Source: Diploptera punctata
Taxonomy: Eukaryota > Arthropoda > Insecta > Blattodea > Blaberidae
Length of the DNA: 64,000 nt
Direction of reading: 5' to 3'
NCBI GenBank assembly: GCA_030220185.1
Contig: JASPKZ010004205.1
Location: 189,157-253,156, forward strand
Part shown: in pieces, positions 21,856-33,290 of the stretch
Position numbering within the stretch: the first letter of the stretch is position 1
Layout: the number at the start of each line of letters is the position of its first letter
The notes under the pieces: model-generated
The model's input: only the letters and a program-made list of their open reading frames with translations
Told to the model about the DNA's origin: nothing
The model's database searches: none
Position numbers and translations under genes: made by a program

Positions 21856-21979
21856 TGTGGTAAAAAAACTATTTTTAATTTATTACGTACAGTACATACT
21901 GCATTTTGTCAATTTTCAGTCTTTATTGAATATGTTTTAATTTGCACCATTATTACAAATACTATATATATTTTTTAAA

Positions 21980-22300
21980 TTTAATACCTCAGTTTGCCAT
22001 TTAGACACTTGTGGTATTCTCTGTTGGAACTGGCGTAATTGTATCCCCCGATGATATGATGTGTGATGATGATGATGGTGGTAGTGGTGAGTCATTAAAC
22101 CTAAATTTAATATATGGTGAATTTGAATGATTGTGAATGCCCTTTGATGTTGGAGGGCTTAAAGTTTCCTCACATGTCTTACAGGTAAGAAAAAACTCCG
22201 AAAAAAAAACCTCACTCAGAAAACTTGTCCCGACCGAGATATTGGACCGCTGCGTGACAAGGCAGCACGCCACCTCGAGACCACAGTGGTGGACATACTG
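21980..22300 (-). mobile_element. SINE-A copy with the long-tail variant
   Basis: The minus-strand head reads ACCACTGTGGTCTCGAGGTG with a degraded B box. The 3' part includes ATTTAGGTTTAATGACTCAC and ends through the ATATCATCGGGGGATACAAT block, as in the variant copies at 32915 and 46664. Strongly diverged. Confidence 0.65.
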
Positions 22301-22960
22301 TAATTAATATACATTTACAAAATTATGTAATTTGATCTAATGCGGGAACCTGGTTTTACAGAAGTGCAATAATGCAAATGATCATACGAGTATTATATAT
22401 ATATACCGTCACGTTTTGTTCTAAATTGTGGATTGGTTACGGAACTTAGCTAAGCAAACTACAAAATTCTCCGAATCGTTCATTAAATATTACGTAATTT
22501 GAGCTGGTGCAAAATCCTAGCTTTATAACAGCGATGTAAAGGCGTTATTGTAAGGGGCTTCTCTCCTCTCAACCCTTCAGACCTTTCAAAATAAACCGAA
22601 CGTGTGTTATATTATAGGCTTATGTATAATTATAATTTACGTGGAAATGTTTAACTATATTGAAATTCATTCAAAATTACAATGAGAGAACGATGGAAAC
22701 AATACTTGAAAATCTTAATCTGATTCGTTCATCGGAACTATTTTGAATTAGTTCTGATAGTTTTCCATGCTAATGACAATAAAGCGAATTTATGCATAAT
22801 TAATACCGAGCATGTCATATTTTTGTTAATATATTATATTTCTATTTTATATTAGGGTGTTCCGAATTACATTACACAGGGTAGATCGCTGGAATATAAG
22901 TAAATTGTTTTAAACAATCTAACAAATGTCTAACAACAATTCCAATGCAATATTTGTTGT
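22301..22960. other. No gene seen
   Basis: AT-rich; no repeat family or coding signal recognised. Confidence 0.5.
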
Positions 22961-22964
22961 TGTT

Positions 22965-23230
22965 CTTTATTTCATGATTTAGGTCTAATGACCTGTTCCT
23001 GCCTCATTCCATCTCTTGTCTTGGTCGTTCACGATCTCGTCGCTCTCTTTTTGTTATGACAGAATTATTTTCGATATTCTTTTGTTGTCCATTCTTTCCA
23101 AATGTTCCTTTCATTTATGTCTATATTAATCTTTTTTATGTATTGTAAATATATTTAATTTATTTCTAATTTCTTGATTTTATTATTTTGATTTAATTTT
23201 GTATATCCCGATAATGATCTAAATAATCTA
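22965..23230 (-). mobile_element. LINE 3' fragment
   Basis: The terminal block AACAGGTCATTAGACCTAAA (minus strand) is a small stem of the kind seen at other LINE ends here, and the upstream minus frame reads like a degraded RERRDRERPRQEMEG-type basic tail. Confidence 0.45.
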
Positions 23231-23254
23231 ATTTCTGACGCCTCAATACTGCAT

Positions 23255-23410
23255 TTCAAGATACAAGGAAAACGACCACTAGAAAGATGTATTAATCAAG
23301 TGAAGAAAAGTTTACATAAAAGAGAATACGACTGGGAAGAACTAAAATGAAGATACAGATGGTTGGAGGCATCGACCTTACGAAAGGAGGGCACAGTAAG
23401 AGGATGATGA
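23255..23410 (+). mobile_element. LINE 3' fragment
   Basis: The plus frame reads FKIQGKRPLERCINQVKKSL and REYDWEELK, the final basic region of a LINE ORF, ending near GATGATGAC. Confidence 0.55.
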
Positions 23411-24239
23411 CTATTTGACTAAGGATCCCTGATGAGTTTTGTTAGGACAGTGGCGAAATTTATTAAGTATTATATTTGTGTTTTTACTTATTTTTCAATG
23501 TCTTCATTCTAATATAAACAGGACAGACAAAAAAAAACATACATTAACGTGAAATTGTTCAAGAGGAGAAATTACTAATAATTATTTATGAGAAATATCA
23601 CCTAGAAATTATCTTCGTCCAAGGTTTACTTGTACGCGATAGAGGTGTAATACTTAAAAAGAAAAGCATTCCTGAAGCAACTAAAAACTGGCTGAGAACT
23701 CATAGCACAAATTCCAACAACTACGCTGTAGGGCTCTATCTCCATCTTAATAAATCTATATGGCCATTTTCCAAATCCTGGTTCTTGATTTTCCCCTTCA
23801 ATCAGAAATATCCTTCCACATATTATACAATTTTCATCTTGTCCTATGCCTATTGTACAAAATATGTATTATTTATGTAGGTATATTATCTAACTTTTTA
23901 TTGTTTTACTTCGGTACTGTCAAATATACTTTATCACCATTGGGAGGCCCTGTTGAGTATTTTATTAAATAAATTTAAAAATGTTTAAAATTATTTTTTA
24001 CTTTACTCTTGATAGTCTCTCGCCAAAAACGGAATTCCATGTGGGTGAATTAGTACAATCCCCAATACGAAGATATTCAGACTTCACTCTTGTCAGTAAT
24101 AACAAAGAATAATGTTGACTTTATATTCCCGCCTCAAGAACCTCTGGCGCTTATGAAGCAGTGCTCTTTACATATAAGAAGTATAGAAAGTCTTAACTCA
24201 TTAACTGAGGATCACATCCTTCTTTCATTGTTGCAATAT
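23411..24239. other. No gene seen
   Basis: AT-rich. A 70-codon hydrophobic frame at 23760-23972 has no recognisable motif and is most likely chance. Confidence 0.5.
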
Positions 24240-24545
24240 GTATCCTTAACTGTCTAGTGGCCGCAATTGTTGTTTCATCGAAACCAAACTTAGCATATAC
24301 GAATCTATTAAAAAAAATAAGGCTGAGTTCGTTAACCACAAATATCGGACTATTTGGTGTAGGAGTTCACCTGAAATGAAAATTTAGAAATTGCTGAAGT
24401 GGTTTGAATTTTCGATGCTTCACAACGAAAATCAGTATATGCTATTAAATAAACCGAGAAAGATATTCTCCAAAAATCACCGAAATACAATTAGAACTGG
24501 AAGTTTACCTGGAATCCGAAATTCAAAATTGACTAGCAACTTTTT
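24240..24545 (+). repeat. Dispersed repeat Y, fragment 2
   Basis: It shares GTAGGAGTTCACCTGAAATG and AGTGGTTTGAATTTTCGATG with 12050-12240, plus a second internal unit at about 24500 (GGAAGTTTACCTGGAATCCG). Non-coding. Confidence 0.45.
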
Positions 24546-24870
24546 TTTTCATCACAATGTCTTCTTCACTTCACGGGCTAGGCAAATTCTCTGTTCCGCC
24601 TCACAGTTGTTCTAGCCATCTTTTCACTGGCCTTCTTACTTTTCTTAAACCTGTTAGCTGTAGTTAAATGCTGCTTGTCTAACTAAACCATGTATTTCTA
24701 TATTCCTTGATTTTATCATTCAGTGGATATATATTTAACTCTGCTTTTATATCTTCACTCTTTACACGACCTAATCTTGTGCAGTCTTTTGTTCTTCTAA
24801 GGAAGTTAATTTTTACGCTTTGTATTCATCACAATGTAGGCACATACCATACATTTAAATTAACCCTTAA
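24545..24870 (-). mobile_element. LINE 3' end
   Basis: The first 120 bp matches 6403-6560 (ACTTCACGGGCTAGGCAAAT, TCCGCCTCACAGTTGTTCTA). Upstream on the minus strand is a weak LINE C-terminal reading (KINFLRRTKDCTRLGRVKSE-like). Confidence 0.6.
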
Positions 24871-24974
24871 ATTGGCAATATATCCTATAAGATACATTAG
24901 TTTAATATTTAATATATTCAATAATACAATGGAAAAACGAATAGACAGATATTATTAGTGTACAAACAATGCTC

Positions 24975-25555
24975 AGAGCAATTTTTATGACCACCAAATT
25001 AGAAATATAGATGTGAAATTCTGGGCAGACGAGGTTAGGAGAGAACTCCTAAAGATTGGGGTGGGTTGGGTATGGGAAAAAGTGACTGAGGATCAAAATC
25101 GCAAGAATGTGTGGAGAAAAATAAGGAGGTACTTAGATATAAACCAACATGATATTTTCGCCGAATGTACGGGAAAACGCTCACCGTTTTTACAAAGAGG
25201 CCTAAAACAAGTCTGCGGAAAAGAATCTTACAAACTCAATCTAGGATTTAAAGAGAGATCAGGGCTTGTTTGGTTTAGGCTAGGGGCATGGAAATTTGAA
25301 AACTTACCGATGTTCACGATAGGCTAATATATCCAATGCGCGGGAGCTTTGAAGACGAGATACATATATTAGGAAAATGTAACGATTTAGAATATTACAG
25401 GCGTGAATTATTACCGGAAATATTTCTAAATTCAAATCGTGAAAGATTGGCATGCTACGAGTTAACGGTAAATCCAGAAAATTGGATAAACTTGGGTAAA
25501 TGTCTGGACAAAACGCGGAAAATAAGAACAACACTCATTCATGAATAAATAAATG
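24975..25555 (+). mobile_element. LINE 3' coding remnant of a different clade
   Basis: Two adjoining frames give VKFWADEVRRELLKIGVGWV, SGLVWFRLGAWKFENLPMFT and, after a frameshift near 25326, DEIHILGKCNDLEYYRRELL. A Gly/Trp-rich stretch followed by an H...C-type motif is the usual end of some non-LTR ORF2 proteins. It ends AATAAATAAATG. Confidence 0.65.
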
Positions 25556-25700
25556 TTATCAAAATGCAATAACATTAATTCTTAATAATTCTATATAAAT
25601 TGGTGTCAAATTATACAACATTCAAATAGATAATAACTTATGTTTATGCACGATTTGTTTTCATTGCAGTCATTTAAACAAATGTGAACAAATTTAATTG

Positions 25701-27006
25701 AAATCGGCGATTGAATGTACGATGTTCATATCAAACACATTAAACACATACAAATAATTAAATACTTTTTTTTAACTGAACATGTCAAACATTTTAAAAA
25801 AAATAACCTATTTATCCACTAGGGTAAATCTCTCGGATATTTTATTTTTAACAAATATGAAAATATCAGATAAAGACGTTTATGCAGTATTTGTTGACCT
25901 GGAAAAGGCCTTTGACAGAGTAAATTGGAATAAACTCCTGAAGATCTTGAAGAAAATTGGCGTGAACTGGAAGGAGAGGAGGCTCATAAGTAGTCTTTAT
26001 ATGAAACAGCGAATAAAAGTGAAGATAGGAGAAGAAATGTCAGAGGGAAGAGAAATTGGAAGAGGGGCGAGGCAAGGATGTCCTCTATCACCTACCCTTT
26101 TCAACATCTACCTGGAAGACCTAATGAAGAACTGCTTCAGTAATACGGGAGGCGTAAACATGGGAGGAAGAAGAATAAAGTGCATAAGATTTACAGATGA
26201 TATGGCTTTGCTAGCAGAAGATGCAACGACATTGAGGAACATGCTGCTGGAGCTGAATGATAAGTGCGAGGATTATGGGATGAAGATAAATATAAATAAG
26301 ACAAAGGTCATGATTATAGGAAAGAAACAAAGGAAGATAAACATGAAGATTAAAGATGAGGCCATTGAGCAAGTGGAGAGCTTCAAATACTTGGGTTGTA
26401 CTATCAGTAGTAACATGAACTGCAGTCAAGAAGTAAAGCAGAGGATAGCAATGACAAAAGAAGCTTTCAACAAGAAGAGAAGCATTTTCTGCGGACGTAT
26501 GGCAAGAGAAATAAGAAAGAGGCTAGTGAAGTGCTTTGTGTGGAGTGTAGCATTATATGGTGCAGAGACGTGGACATTACGACGGAATGAGGAAAAGAGA
26601 CTGGAAGCTTTTGAGATGTGGATATGGAGAAGAATGGAACGTATAAAATGGACAGACAAAGTAAGAAATGAAGATGTGCTAGGCAGAGTGGGTGAAAGAA
26701 GAACAATGCTGGAACTCATAAAGAAGAGGAAAAGAAATTGGATTGGCCACTGGCTAAGAAGAAACTGCCTGCTGAAGGATGCTCTAGAAGGAATGGTCAA
26801 CGGAAAGAAAGTTAGAGGCAGAAAAAAACATCAGATGATAGACAATATTAAAATAAATGGTTTGTATGCAGATACAAAAAGGAAAGCTGAGTCAAGGAAA
26901 GAGTGGAGAATGCTGAGTTTGCAGTAAAAGACATGCTCTTGAGCAGAACACTATGAATAAATGAACATATCCCATTTAAATCGGCGAATGAATGTAGATG
27001 TTCATA
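25701..27006 (+). mobile_element. 5'-truncated LINE insertion with direct repeats
   Basis: AAATCGGCGATTGAATGTAC and its continuation GATGTTCATA (25701-25730) recur at 26978-27006 with one substitution and one deletion. This brackets the reverse-transcriptase frame and fits an unusually long target-site duplication, or a short older repeat into which the LINE fell. Confidence 0.65.
25782..26927 (+). CDS. Reverse transcriptase fragment of a non-LTR retrotransposon (381 codons, intact)
   Basis: It would catalyse RNA-templated DNA synthesis at the insertion site; the endonuclease and the first part of the RT domain are missing. Visible RT landmarks: VDLEKAFDRV (residues 38-47, catalytic Asp 39), GARQGCPLSPTLFNIY (95-110), FTDD (137-140, a Thr variant of the usual F/YADD box), the FKYLGC strand (201-206), LYGAETW (258-264) and RNWIGHWLRR (318-327). 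The first Met is a convenience; homology begins at about residue 27, so the start reflects 5' truncation rather than a true initiation site. No stop or shift occurs through 381 codons, so this is the youngest LINE coding region here. Retroelement origin is certain from the motifs; the clade is not assigned. Confidence 0.9.
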   Translation: MSNILKKITYLSTRVNLSDILFLTNMKISDKDVYAVFVDLEKAFDRVNWNKLLKILKKIGVNWKERRLISSLYMKQRIKVKIGEEMSEGREIGRGARQGCPLSPTLFNIYLEDLMKNCFSNTGGVNMGGRRIKCIRFTDDMALLAEDATTLRNMLLELNDKCEDYGMKININKTKVMIIGKKQRKINMKIKDEAIEQVESFKYLGCTISSNMNCSQEVKQRIAMTKEAFNKKRSIFCGRMAREIRKRLVKCFVWSVALYGAETWTLRRNEEKRLEAFEMWIWRRMERIKWTDKVRNEDVLGRVGERRTMLELIKKRKRNWIGHWLRRNCLLKDALEGMVNGKKVRGRKKHQMIDNIKINGLYADTKRKAESRKEWRMLSLQ

Positions 27007-27414
27007 GCACAGAAAAAAAAATATATATACAATTTTTTGCCTTCTCATAAAACATTTAATAAAATTGATATGTTTAGTTTTGAAAAAAACATTATATTCT
27101 AGCCTATGGAGTAACACTAACAAAAACTATATACATATGTATAAAAACACGGTGACAGCGACAGGCAGAAAATGAACATACGATTTTCTTTACTGTTGAC
27201 AGCGGTCATTTACAACATTTCAACTTTGTTAGTTGGCATATGTTTCGACTCTTCAGTTTTTCGGCGGTACAACATATTCTGAGGTAACTCAATCCAATTG
27301 TTACTCCCATACTAAGGTTTATGTTTCAGTGAAATGTTAGTGTTCAAATTGATATTTGATTATATATTATCGTAACGAAATGTTTTATATTTGATAAACA
27401 GTGGAAAAACTGCA
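27007..27414. other. No gene seen
   Basis: AT-rich with no recognisable repeat or coding content. Confidence 0.5.
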
Positions 27415-27786
27415 CTTAAACTAGCGCGAAATATTTTCAAAGTCCTATAGAACAACAGTGTGCATGCGTCAGTTTATAGAGCCAGCGATAACCCACAATC
27501 GAACCACATATCGATTATCATCCTCGATTACTATCCGTCGCTATGAAATTTAAATGACCAATATTTGCAATAAATCCCCAAATCTATGTTAAAAAAATAT
27601 ATTAATAATATTAAAATTACCAAAGTTTATTAAAAATTGATGTACACTTATTTATCACTCCCTAACGCTGATCCAACCAGCGATAACCCAAAACAACGAT
27701 ATAAAAATCATAGACTAAGTAATATACTCTGTGGAGAGAATAGCAGTTAGCATCACAATATTGTCTAATAGTGTCATAATATTGTG
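27415..27786 (-). repeat. Inverted-repeat family IR1, right copy
   Basis: Reverse complement of 1-455 from TCCTATAGAACAACAGTG to CATAATATTG. It carries two GCGATAACCCA motifs. The outer end is at about 27786; the next bases show no match to anything in the window. Confidence 0.75.
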
Positions 27787-27941
27787 ATTTGCATATTTAA
27801 ATAAATACTTCAAAACTGTCTAACAATGTTATAAAAATTGTTTCAAAAAGTTTAAAATATTAAATAATGTTAGTAAATACAGAAGAAGAGCTATAGTTTA
27901 CAACAATATAACTGAAAAATCAAGCGCTAATAGAAGTATAA

Positions 27942-28048
27942 TTAATAGTGTTAAAAATATATATTTCTCTGATTGAAAGAATATATATATATATACATAC
28001 ATATTCTTTCAAGCAAAGAAATATGCATTTTTAACACTTTAAATTAAT
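27942..28048. mobile_element. Foldback MITE, about 107 bp
   Basis: The left arm TTAATAGTGTTAAAAATAT...TTGAAAGAATAT pairs with the right arm ATATTCTTTCAAGCAAAGAA...TTTTTAACAC; arms of about 45 bp around a (TA)n centre. Confidence 0.7.
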
Positions 28049-28739
28049 TTAGTACAGAAAGGTTGTGTCCTATCTGTACATCTTAAAATTATTAACACAA
28101 AATTAATGGTGGAGCTACGAGTAAAAATATTTCAACTTACAACTGAATGTAGGCACACAATTCTTCTACTATTATTGAAGAGACATTCGACATACCTGGA
28201 AATAGAGAAAAAAATTATAAGAAATACTATTAAACAGTCATTATATATTTACAAACTATATACCCACTTTATGGACAGTATTCTGAAATTTGTCGATTTA
28301 ATCACAGTTTTCTACCTATATTATTAAAATAATTTCGATAAGTTACTATAAGACCTAAATTAATACATGCTACTCAGAAACTATACACGAATAAAATTTC
28401 TACAGTGAGACCAGGATCAAATTTGACGAAAATAATTTAAATTACGAAAGGCTTTAGACAGAGCTGTGGATCACCAAAATTATTTTAAATTTATTTTGAT
28501 AGGGTTTCGAATAATTGGTAACGATGATGTAAACCAATTGAAATACAAGTTGATGGTATATACCTTTTATTTTACAAACGACCAGTTAATAATGGCTGAA
28601 TATCAAGTTTATTTAGTATATATGACCAATAAATTACAAAAATTAAAAAAATGAAATAAAGAAGTGACAAATGGAGAAATATGAGCTAAAGGAAAGTACT
28701 TTTTAAAAGAAAATCATAAAACCAAAATTTCAAGATAAT
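28049..28739. other. No gene seen
   Basis: Very AT-rich; two short frames (73 and 62 codons) lack any recognisable motif. Confidence 0.5.
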
Positions 28740-29250
28740 AAGATAATATTGACGTACATCAAGAATGGAACTCTCTAAAAAAATTGAAAAACTTTCAGAT
28801 ACTATGCGAAAAAATAGAGTACATTTTTACGGTCATCTTCTCAGAATGAACAGATTAACCAAACAAATCTTTGATTTTCTCGGTAACCGCATCTATAGTA
28901 GAAATAAAGTTTACAGAAAATCCACTAATTGATCGAAGAGCTAAATTAATTATTCAAAATGAAAATATACGATTCCAAGAAAAATCTACACAAAAATGCA
29001 AACCTATTATCCCGGAAGAAGAGAGGAAAAGAAGACAAAAAAGAATTAATAAATACAGGGCACTAAGAAAGAAACAACACAGAGAAATGATTGAACCAAT
29101 GTACACCAAAGAGGGTGAAACGAATAAAAAAGCGACACTTAAAGTGGAATGGAGACACAGTTTGGATGGACAACACAAGATAGCCAAAATTCTTATAATG
29201 GATACCAGCGTGAAAAAAAAAATTGAATTTTCTAAACCATTCTTTGTCTG
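28740..29250 (+). mobile_element. LINE C-terminal remnant
   Basis: 28790-28920 reads RKNRVHFYGHLLRMNRLTKQ, the 'YGHLLRM' signature of LINE ORF C-termini. The following 126-codon frame (28871-29251) has a Lys/Arg-rich centre (EEERKRRQKRINKYRALRKK) with no recognised domain and no clear start. It is probably retroelement-derived coding debris. Confidence 0.5.
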
Positions 29251-29562
29251 AGTCTGCCAAACTATAACTTCTTTCAGAAACAAACCGAACTTTTTTTACT
29301 ATCATAAATATTTCACTAATAGTATTCTTTTCACGATATTTTCTTATATTTAATTCAATGGAATTTCCAGTATAAGTGAATCAACAGATGGAAATAAATA
29401 GATGGGCTCTTAAACCAGATGATAGTAAATTAGCACTTACTTCTGATGTGAAAAATTAGTTAGCTTACCGTAAGCTGGGGTTAAACCGAAAGATGAGCTA
29501 ATACCGAACAGACTTAGAAGAACACAAACCTACTATATTCACACACCTCTCGCAAGCAGTGC

Positions 29563-30197
29563 TGTTTGATGTTACAAGTACGGGATGAATCATAAATATG
29601 GCTATACATTTGATCGCGTTGTGCGATGAAAATATTACCATTACAGGAAATATGAAATTACCGTTGGAAAGGCAATTATTCAAATTACAACAATGGAATA
29701 AAACAAAGTGTAGAACTTACGCCATTAGTAAAAATGGCGTTGAATATGCAACAGCAAATTTCAATTGCTTCATGGGCAATAACGTATGCTAATGATCGTG
29801 AGGCCGCAATTCGGGCAAGACGTGAGTTTAACGTAGCATTGCAGCCGTCGACTGTGGGGAAGTGGAGAAAACGACTGCTGCAAACGGGAAGGATGCAGAA
29901 AATCAAACCTCCTGGAAGGCCTCGCATTGGCACGGATGCAGAAACGACGAAGAGAATTGGGGAGGCGTTCGACGCTAGCCCACAAAAATCAACCCGCCAA
30001 GCTGCACGTGAGCAGTGATTAGTTTTTTTTTTCTATTGTTGTAATTTGAAGGATTCCCTTTCCAATGATAACATCATATTTCCTTTAATAATAATATTTT
30101 CGTCACAAAATTCGATCAAACGTATAGCCAAATTTCTGAATCACTCTGTAGGTAAACAACTGTACTGCCCCTTACAACATTCAACTGTTCTGTATTA
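29563..30197 (+). mobile_element. Short DNA transposon with about 110-bp TIRs
   Basis: The left end (29582-29697, through ATGGCTATACATTTGATCGC and CAAATTACAACAATGGAATA) is the reverse complement of 30031-30165 at about 80%. Weaker similarity reaches outward to about 29563 and 30197. The interior is almost filled by one 94-codon HTH frame. No DDE domain is present, so it is non-autonomous. Confidence 0.75.
29734..30018 (+). CDS. HTH-only protein, DUF4817-like N-terminus of a transposase
   Basis: The 94-residue product starts MALNMQQQISIASWAITYAN and shows a helix-turn-helix layout: residues 12-45 with RARREFNVALQPSTVGKWRK, then LLQTGRM, a GRPRIGTDAE linker (61-70) and ASPQKSTRQAARE (81-93). 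The order [SFASWAI]-[A..RREF]-[PS..I..W]-[TG]-[GRPR]-[SP.KSTR.AA.E] is that of the arthropod DUF4817 domain attached to Tc1/mariner-like transposases (family knowledge). A TGA follows directly and the right TIR begins 12 bases later, so the catalytic domain was lost. It could bind the element's own ends; that is inference. Confidence 0.7.
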   Translation: MALNMQQQISIASWAITYANDREAAIRARREFNVALQPSTVGKWRKRLLQTGRMQKIKPPGRPRIGTDAETTKRIGEAFDASPQKSTRQAAREQ

Positions 30198-30267
30198 TTC
30201 ACCACTTGGCACTTTCTTTATTAAGTTTCTTATTGATTTTTATAAATGTTAAATAATTACAATATTC

Positions 30268-30839
30268 TTCTTCTTCTTATTTTTCTACTTTTCTATAGGC
30301 ATGTGCCTGTTTATATACAATCACTATGTCAATGATGATTACATCTCAGTCCATCACTTAAGGGGTCTGCCCACTTCTCTTTTTCCTCTAGGACGTAAGT
30401 TCTTTGCTGCTTTAATAAGCCTCGTATCGTCAGCTCTGTTCACATGGGCACTCCATTCCCTTTTCCTTGTTGTAGTATATGTCTCAACATCTATGATATT
30501 GCATTCCTCCCTCACATCCTGGTTTCTAACTCTTGTTCTGTTTACTGTGGCTCTTAAAGAATTCATTTCTACTGTTCTCATGAGTTGTTTCGTTTGGATA
30601 GTATCTGTTCTTGTATCCGCACCATATGTCATTATTGGTCGTACACATGTTTTATAAACTTTTACTTTATTTTCTGTTTTTAAATATTTGTTTGTCCACA
30701 TAACATCTCGTAAATATCCTGATATTCTCGATGCTTTGAAAACCTGAGATCTTACTTCATCAATCAATTTACGAGAACTAGAGATGTGCATCCCAAGATA
30801 TTTAAAATCCATAATTTCTTGTATAATTTTCCCATGCAC
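30268..30839 (-). mobile_element. LINE C-terminal region, open for 161 codons
   Basis: The minus-strand frame 30839-30354 reads MDFKYLGMHISSSRKLIDEV (RT 'FKYLG' region), YKTCVRPIMTYGADTRTDTI, VRNQDVREECNI and KREWSAHVNRADDTRLIKAA, ending with GKREVGRPLK. The (TTC)n at 30268 is an (AAG)n tail. No catalytic core. SINE-B lies against its 5' side. Confidence 0.8.
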
Positions 30840-31130
30840 GCCGCAACGTAGTGGTTAAGGCACTGCGCTACAAGCAGGAAAGTCGAGGGTTCGAGTCCCG
30901 GTGGGGTCAGGATTTTTAAACTGACCCAAACCTTCTGGCGGCACTATGGCCCTGGGGTCGACTCAGCCTCTAACTGAAATGAGTACCAGACGTTTGTTCT
31001 GGGGTAAAGGCGGCCGTCACGCAGGGCTGACATCAAGTGCCGATTGTCCGGAAAAGTGGGAGCCTTAACCTCCTACTACCCCAAGGGCCTCCTGAGGCCT
31101 GTAGTGGCATCACTTTACTTTACTTTAATT
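30836..31130 (+). mobile_element. SINE-B copy, full length
   Basis: Head AACGTAGTGGTTAAGGCACT, B box GAGGGTTCGAGTCCCGG, body CTTCTGGCGGCACTATGG and GGGGTCGACTCAGCCTC, tail GGTAAAGGCGGCCGTCACGC, terminus ATCACTTTACTTTACTTTAA. Best SINE-B reference in the window. Confidence 0.85.
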
Positions 31131-31317
31131 ATAATCAAATATACATTTTATTATGAGTTAATTTTCACCCCTATCACAACGGGCTCCCCTTAAACCAGGA
31201 ATTGAAGTTATGCAGTTCAATGTGTCATGTCTTATCAGCTTATAAAGTTTATGTTAAAAAAAGAAGACAATCCTGTCTGTGGTACTTTGTGGGTGCGAAA
31301 TTTGTTCTCTTACATGA

Positions 31318-32035
31318 TATATGGCTATGTTAATGGGGCTGGAAGTAAATATCAATAAACAAAATACACGGTCACATAAAAATACATTAGATGATGGAAT
31401 TGGACAGTTAATGAGAAATGAGGGGAATTTTGAATAAGTGGTTGAAAACAAATACCTATGAAAACTTATTACAAATAGGAATGAGGTGCACAAAGAAATT
31501 AAATATAGGCTAATTTTTTTTGGAAATGCATGCTACTACGCATTACAGGGACTCTAGTCATCCCAACTTTTTTTCGAATAATGTTAAACTGAAAATATAT
31601 AAAACTGTTATTCTCCCGGTTATATGGATGATAAATATGTTCTATTACATCAAGGGAAGATAAAATATTACGAGTATTTGAGACAAAGTTTTTAACAAAA
31701 CGTTTGGATCGAAGAGAGACGAACATACAGGTGAATGGAGTAGACTACATAACAGTGAACTACATGAACTTTATGGGAAACCAGACGTAATATGAACAGT
31801 TAAGTATGGCAGGCTTCGATGAGCAAGACATATACCACCAAGAATGGAGAATGTAATAGGAGCAGTTCCCAGTAGGTAGGACAAGAACGAAGTGGGAGAA
31901 AAACGTTAACTATGATTTGAGAGAAATGAATTATGGAGAGGATTGAAAAAAAAAGCTCAGGATAGGGATGTATGGAGAGCCTATGTCCACGCGGCCATGA
32001 AACTATTGGTTCGATAGTGATGTGAGTGAGGTAGG
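31318..32035 (+). mobile_element. LINE-A copy, about 0.72 kb
   Basis: It starts GLEVNINKQNT-like at 31334, passes NRNEVHKEIKYRL, NACYYALQGL, KLKIYKTVILPVI, EDKILRVFETKF, RDEHTGEWSRLHNSELHELY and ends RDRDVWRAYVHAAMKLLVR. It includes frameshifts and an internal deletion near 31840. It shows the continuous LINE-A order that is interrupted at 14403. Confidence 0.8.
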
Positions 32036-32039
32036 TAGA

Positions 32040-32914
32040 TTGAAGACTTATAAAACATGTAGGTTACTCAAGCAACGACACAAAGCAGAACTCGATCGGA
32101 ATAATCCTACCGGTGACTAATCTAAACCAAATATTTAACCACATTAATTATTAGTTACACCCTTATTCGAGGGAAAACTTAAATTATTTCATAAATAAAT
32201 TATCTAGGAACAATCGTATTTCATAATAATTATAGTTTTTAAATGCATTAATGGGTTAATAAAACAATTTTCTTTATCATGATCTTTTTTTTTCTGAAAA
32301 GCTTGCTTGTGTTATCTGGATAAGAGGTTTACACACTTTGTGGATATTACAGTACAATAAGGCGATATAATAGTGGTTCAGAGTCAGAGAATGGCCCATC
32401 ATTACACTTATCGGAGAATGTGGCTGCCAGATCACGGTGCATCCAGTCATTGCAAACGCCGCATCGTCGGCGCCTTAAAATGTAAAATAAAAACATGAAA
32501 GTACCTTATAAAAATAAAATCTCTAATGTTAAAAACATACAGGGTGATTACGAATTACAGGGACAAACTTTCAGAGATTTTCTCAAGGATATTGGCCGAA
32601 TGTTTTTAATATAACAAGGAACCATTTTATCCTATACTATTATATATTCATTACTAGAGACACATTACAATGTATGTTGATTAATATATTAATTACTTTG
32701 GTTCTAAAACAAATAATGCCACAATATTCATGGACACTGTAAAGAGGTTTCAAAGTCAATAGTGGTTTGATTGCTCTTTCAAAATTTGAAGTAGGAAGAT
32801 TGCCTATTTCTTCTGGAATATATTCACTGATACCGGTACCGATTATTATTTGAAATTGATATGTCAGACTTTACTCGTAATTATTTCCTGAATCTTATTG
32901 CGTTGTTTTTTTAT
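32040..32914. other. No gene seen
   Basis: A CAGGGTGATTACGAATTACA start-like motif at 32541 resembles common arthropod transposon ends, but no partner could be fixed. 32370-32480 is GC-richer and unassigned. Confidence 0.45.
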
Positions 32915-33160
32915 ATTCAATGTCCCTGGTTGTCATTTCGAGATTTATAGCGTTGTCTCCTGGCATTATAGCGTATTGTAACCCACTTCTGAGGTTGGGG
33001 AGCCTGGAAGACGAGGTTACGCTGCCCCGATGATATGATAACGAAAGTGGTGCGCCAGGAGAGTTCCTATTCATAAAATTAATCTAAGGCGAATATGAAT
33101 GATGATGCTTATGATAGCCATATGATGTTCGGGAACCGTCTTATTGTGTAGTTAAATATT
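32915..33160 (-). mobile_element. SINE-A long-tail variant, head missing
   Basis: Reverse complement of 46815-47040: GTAACCCACTTCTGAGGTTG, GAGGTTACGCTGCCCCGATG, GCGCCAGGAGAG and ATTCGCCTTAGATTAAT pieces. Only the 3' half is present. Confidence 0.65.
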
Positions 33161-33290
33161 AATCATCATCATAAACAATCACGAATTAAGCACATGTGGC
33201 TTGCAGTTATTTGCACAAAAATAAACATTATTTTAAATGCAGTGAATGTAAAAATTGTCTTGCATTAGACATTTTGTTCAAATATTTATT

